This document shows, one piece after another, positions 61,752-64,000 of a DNA stretch of 64,000 nt. The position numbers and the translations under genes were made by a program. The notes below the pieces were generated by a model. That model saw nothing but the letters and a program-made list of their open reading frames with translations, searched no databases and was not told the origin of the DNA. Position 1 is the first letter of the stretch. Each line of letters opens with the position of its first letter. This DNA is from Rickettsiales bacterium (GTDB lineage Bacteria > Pseudomonadota > Alphaproteobacteria > Rickettsiales > SXRF01), in contig JAWKXN010000001.1 of assembly GCA_041396965.1 (NCBI GenBank), forward strand, positions 682,001 through 746,000, read 5' to 3'.

Positions 61752-63674
61752 ATGAAATCTTTACATAAAAACTTTAATCACAAAGCTTTTACTTTAATTG
61801 AGCTGGCTGTGGTGTTGGTCATTATTGGTCTAATAAGTGGTAGCGCATTTTATTTATCACGAGATATTATAGAATCATCCAAAAGAGTGGCGACTGAAAA
61901 CCGTCTTGATACAATAGAAAAGGCGTTATTTACCTTCTGGCAGAAAAATGGAAGACTGCCTTGTCCTGCGGACGCGACACTTGCCAAGACTGATTCTAAT
62001 TATGGGGTAGAGGCTGTAAATACTAATGATACTTGCGAAGGGTTCACGCCAGCAGCTAATTTCAGTACAAACTCGGTTTATAAGTATAAAGCAGCAGAAG
62101 GTGCTGTGCCGATTACTACACTTGGTTTGCCAAAAGATTTTATATATGACGGCTGGAATAGAAAGGTAGCTTATGCGGTTAATCCTGAGTTTGTTATAAC
62201 AAACGCTAAAGGTCGTATCTTATTGAAAAGTAGTGAGTGTGTGGCTAATACTTCAATACGAATAAAAGATGCTAGCGGGGCTTACCGTTCTAATAGCGCT
62301 GTTTACGCGCTCATAAGTTATGGTAAGAACGGACACGGCGCGTATCCTAAAACTGGTAGTACCCGATATAATTCTGGCAGTACAAACACTGATGAGCTTG
62401 CTAACTGCCACTGCGACTCTTCGGCTGCGGATACGACTTATTATGGTGATTACATACAAAGAAGCAATAATCTCAACGAGGTAACAGCGGCTAATTACTT
62501 TGATGATATAGTGCGCTACAAAGAACGCTGGCAACTAACAACCGATGAGGATATGGCTGGTGACGATGGTTACAGGGGGCCTGATCTTGCGGTTGCCTAT
62601 GTAAAAACTACGACCGGTACGGTATATACATATAAAAATCAGTGTGGTGCGTTTATAAAACAAGCGGATCTTGAACCGCTGCCAACTAATGAGGTGATGG
62701 GAATAGCGTTTACCGCTGGTAATAAACATCTACTTACTTACTCTGCCGCCGGATGTAACCTCTATAAAATAGATAATGACGGAACATTAACAGACTTGCC
62801 TAACGCTTTTGATACCGCCTGTACCTATAACTCAACAGCGGTTATGGAGCTTTCCAATAATGGCTATCTTGCTATAAGCAGTGGAACTAGCAGTCCGACA
62901 ATTCATTTATGGAAGCAATCAGGCGATAAATTCATCGCTCTTGCTGATCTTACACACACCAACAACATATTAGAGCTTTCATTCTCCCATAATGCTAATT
63001 TACTCGCTATACGCAGTGCCACGAATACCTCTAAGATATATAAACGTAAAGGAGATAGTTTTAGCTCTGCCGCCGCTGATATAACCCAACCCACTGGATT
63101 TACCAGCATCAATCCACCAGCTTCTTTAACATTTTCTCCTGATGGTAATTATTTAAGTATTGCCGGTTGCATTATGTCGGGGGGGTTCTGTGATAATTAT
63201 TTGAAAAGTTGGCGGATTCGTGGTGATAGTACATATGCGTTTATTCCTCTCGCCGATATTTTTTTAGATAAGAGCTCTGGTAGTTTTTTTACGATTTATA
63301 AGCTAAAATTTTCTCCTAACAGTAACTATTTAATATATGATTCATGGAGTTCTAGAACGTATATACGCAAAATTGAGCATGATGATGTGATTACAACAAA
63401 TTTAGTTGGATTCTTAGTTTTTGATTCAGGAGGATCGGATATGAGTTTTTCTTTTTCCAGAAATTCAAACTATATGATTAGTTCAAGGGGTAGAAATACA
63501 GATCTTGTTGGATTAATACCTGCGACACCAGTCATATTTGTAAGAAAAGTTGGCTATGTTAGTCAAATGAATGGATATTTCCAAGCGGATGGAACAGCTG
63601 GCACTATACCTATTAGAATGTTGGATCAGGTATTAGCTGATGCAACTGGTGGACCGGCGGCATTTGCTCATTAA
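61752..63674 (+). CDS. Pseudopilin-like protein fused to a beta-propeller-like domain
   Basis: The N-terminus has a class-III prepilin signal HKAFTLIELAVVLVIIGLIS with the conserved Glu five residues after the cleavage point, then a pilin-like helix with RLDTIEKALFTFW and a Cys-containing minor-pilin region (about to residue 285). The C-terminal ~350 residues show repeated blade-like units (LELSFSHNANLLAI, LTFSPDGNYLSI, LKFSPNSNYLIY, MSFSFSRNSNYMI), as in WD40/quinoprotein propellers. Start ATG at 61752 is uncertain; a TTG lies at 61728. It could be a tip protein of the pilus/secretion system at 30.7-37 kb. Confidence 0.8.
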   Translation: MKSLHKNFNHKAFTLIELAVVLVIIGLISGSAFYLSRDIIESSKRVATENRLDTIEKALFTFWQKNGRLPCPADATLAKTDSNYGVEAVNTNDTCEGFTPAANFSTNSVYKYKAAEGAVPITTLGLPKDFIYDGWNRKVAYAVNPEFVITNAKGRILLKSSECVANTSIRIKDASGAYRSNSAVYALISYGKNGHGAYPKTGSTRYNSGSTNTDELANCHCDSSAADTTYYGDYIQRSNNLNEVTAANYFDDIVRYKERWQLTTDEDMAGDDGYRGPDLAVAYVKTTTGTVYTYKNQCGAFIKQADLEPLPTNEVMGIAFTAGNKHLLTYSAAGCNLYKIDNDGTLTDLPNAFDTACTYNSTAVMELSNNGYLAISSGTSSPTIHLWKQSGDKFIALADLTHTNNILELSFSHNANLLAIRSATNTSKIYKRKGDSFSSAAADITQPTGFTSINPPASLTFSPDGNYLSIAGCIMSGGFCDNYLKSWRIRGDSTYAFIPLADIFLDKSSGSFFTIYKLKFSPNSNYLIYDSWSSRTYIRKIEHDDVITTNLVGFLVFDSGGSDMSFSFSRNSNYMISSRGRNTDLVGLIPATPVIFVRKVGYVSQMNGYFQADGTAGTIPIRMLDQVLADATGGPAAFAH

Positions 63675-63793
63675 TAGAGTTTCTAATTCTCCTTTGTAAA
63701 ATCTTTTGATCTGCACGCTTATCTTGTCGTAGTGCGCGAGCGAATGAGGCATATCTCATCTATTTATACAATTATCCAGCTTTCCAATTCCTC

Positions 63794-63813
63794 AAAAAAG
63801 GCAATTCGTTGCC
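63794..63813 (-). terminator. Intrinsic terminator of the RND gene
   Basis: On the minus strand GGCAA-CGAA-TTGCC forms a perfect 5-bp hairpin followed directly by TTTTTT. It begins at the stop codon of the efflux gene. Confidence 0.8.
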
Positions 63814-64000
63814 TAATTGCTCCCGTCAGGATGTTCATGAGAGTGAATTGGACAATCACTAGCTGACTCTAACTTTTTGCCGCTTAGGTGGCGTAAACCA
63901 ACATAAAATACTGGTGTTAGGAATAGACCGAAAAATGTAACTCCGAGCATACCGGAAAATACGGCGATGCCCATAGCGTTACGCATTTCCGCGCCCGCAC
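63813..64000 (-). CDS. C-terminal end of an RND-family efflux permease (partial)
   Basis: The visible 61 residues, AGAEMRNAMGIAVFSGMLGV and FFGLFLTPVFYVGLRHLSG, are the last membrane helix of AcrB/HAE1-type proton-driven exporters, followed by a His-rich tail (SDCPIHSHEHPDGSN). The gene runs off the right edge. No adaptor or outer-membrane partner is visible here. The spacer 63675-63812 to the pseudopilin gene holds only the terminator. Confidence 0.9.
   Translation of the reverse strand, partial: AGAEMRNAMGIAVFSGMLGVTFFGLFLTPVFYVGLRHLSGKKLESASDCPIHSHEHPDGSN

Overview
The window is an AT-rich bacterial chromosome segment that most likely comes from an alphaproteobacterium, perhaps a deep branch near Rickettsiales. 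The evidence is gene content and order: hemC divergent from tsaD; hisZ-purA; psd-pssA; purL-bcp-glnE; addB/addA/trxA; an RcdA (DUF1465) cell-cycle adaptor; a DUF2706 lipoprotein; a Trm112-like protein; and an isocitrate-dehydrogenase relative resembling the Rickettsia type. Biosynthetic genes (purA, purL, hisZ, lysA) argue against a strongly reduced obligate intracellular lifestyle.

Layout. 0-23 kb is core chromosome: haem, tRNA modification, purine, phospholipid, glutamine-synthetase control, envelope proteins (AsmA/YhdP-like, EptA-like), lysine, and ribosomal proteins L21/L27. One EF-hand gene appears frameshifted and one isocitrate-dehydrogenase-like gene has lost its middle. 23-30 kb holds an HxlR/pirin divergent pair, one complete insertion sequence (perfect 25-bp inverted ends, 8-bp target duplication), htpG, an ankyrin protein and a DUF4143 ATPase next to tRNA-Ala. 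30.7-37 kb is a type IV pilus / type II secretion assembly operon of MSH-like layout: an ATPase with an N-terminal MshEN (c-di-GMP-binding type) domain, a GspF/PilC platform protein, a fused PilM/PilN-like protein, a PilO-like and a GspC/PilP-like protein. A possible partner, a pseudopilin fused to a beta-propeller-like region, lies at 61.7 kb.

38.4-46.5 kb is an accessory island anchored on tRNA-Glu(UUC). It looks like at least two integrated elements in tandem. Each begins with a copy of the tRNA 3' tail followed by a conserved ~70-bp left end, and each finishes with a conserved ~240-bp right end, but the cargo between is unrelated. The first is only ~1.75 kb and carries one membrane protein and no integrase. 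The second carries a frameshifted AlkB-like dioxygenase, a DUF2431 methyltransferase, a DUF5681 protein, a highly structured non-coding stretch, 10-bp-phased TGTTC/TGTCC motifs and a broken P4-type tyrosine integrase. This is the most novel feature seen.

From about 43.3 to 50.7 kb nearly every protein gene (integrase, DUF488 module, coq7, dsbB, ompW, ArsR regulator, fatty-acid desaturase, Coq10-like) is broken by closely spaced indels while the encoded amino acids between indels remain well conserved. This fits uncorrected sequence error or very recent decay. The tRNAs in this stretch look intact.

50.7-64 kb is again intact: small proteins, a RecA/DnaB-type ATPase, addB, rcdA, addA (no standard start codon; an ATT with a good ribosome-binding site is proposed), trxA, a short glutamine-synthetase-like protein, the pseudopilin-propeller protein, and the C-terminal end of an RND efflux pump running off the right edge.
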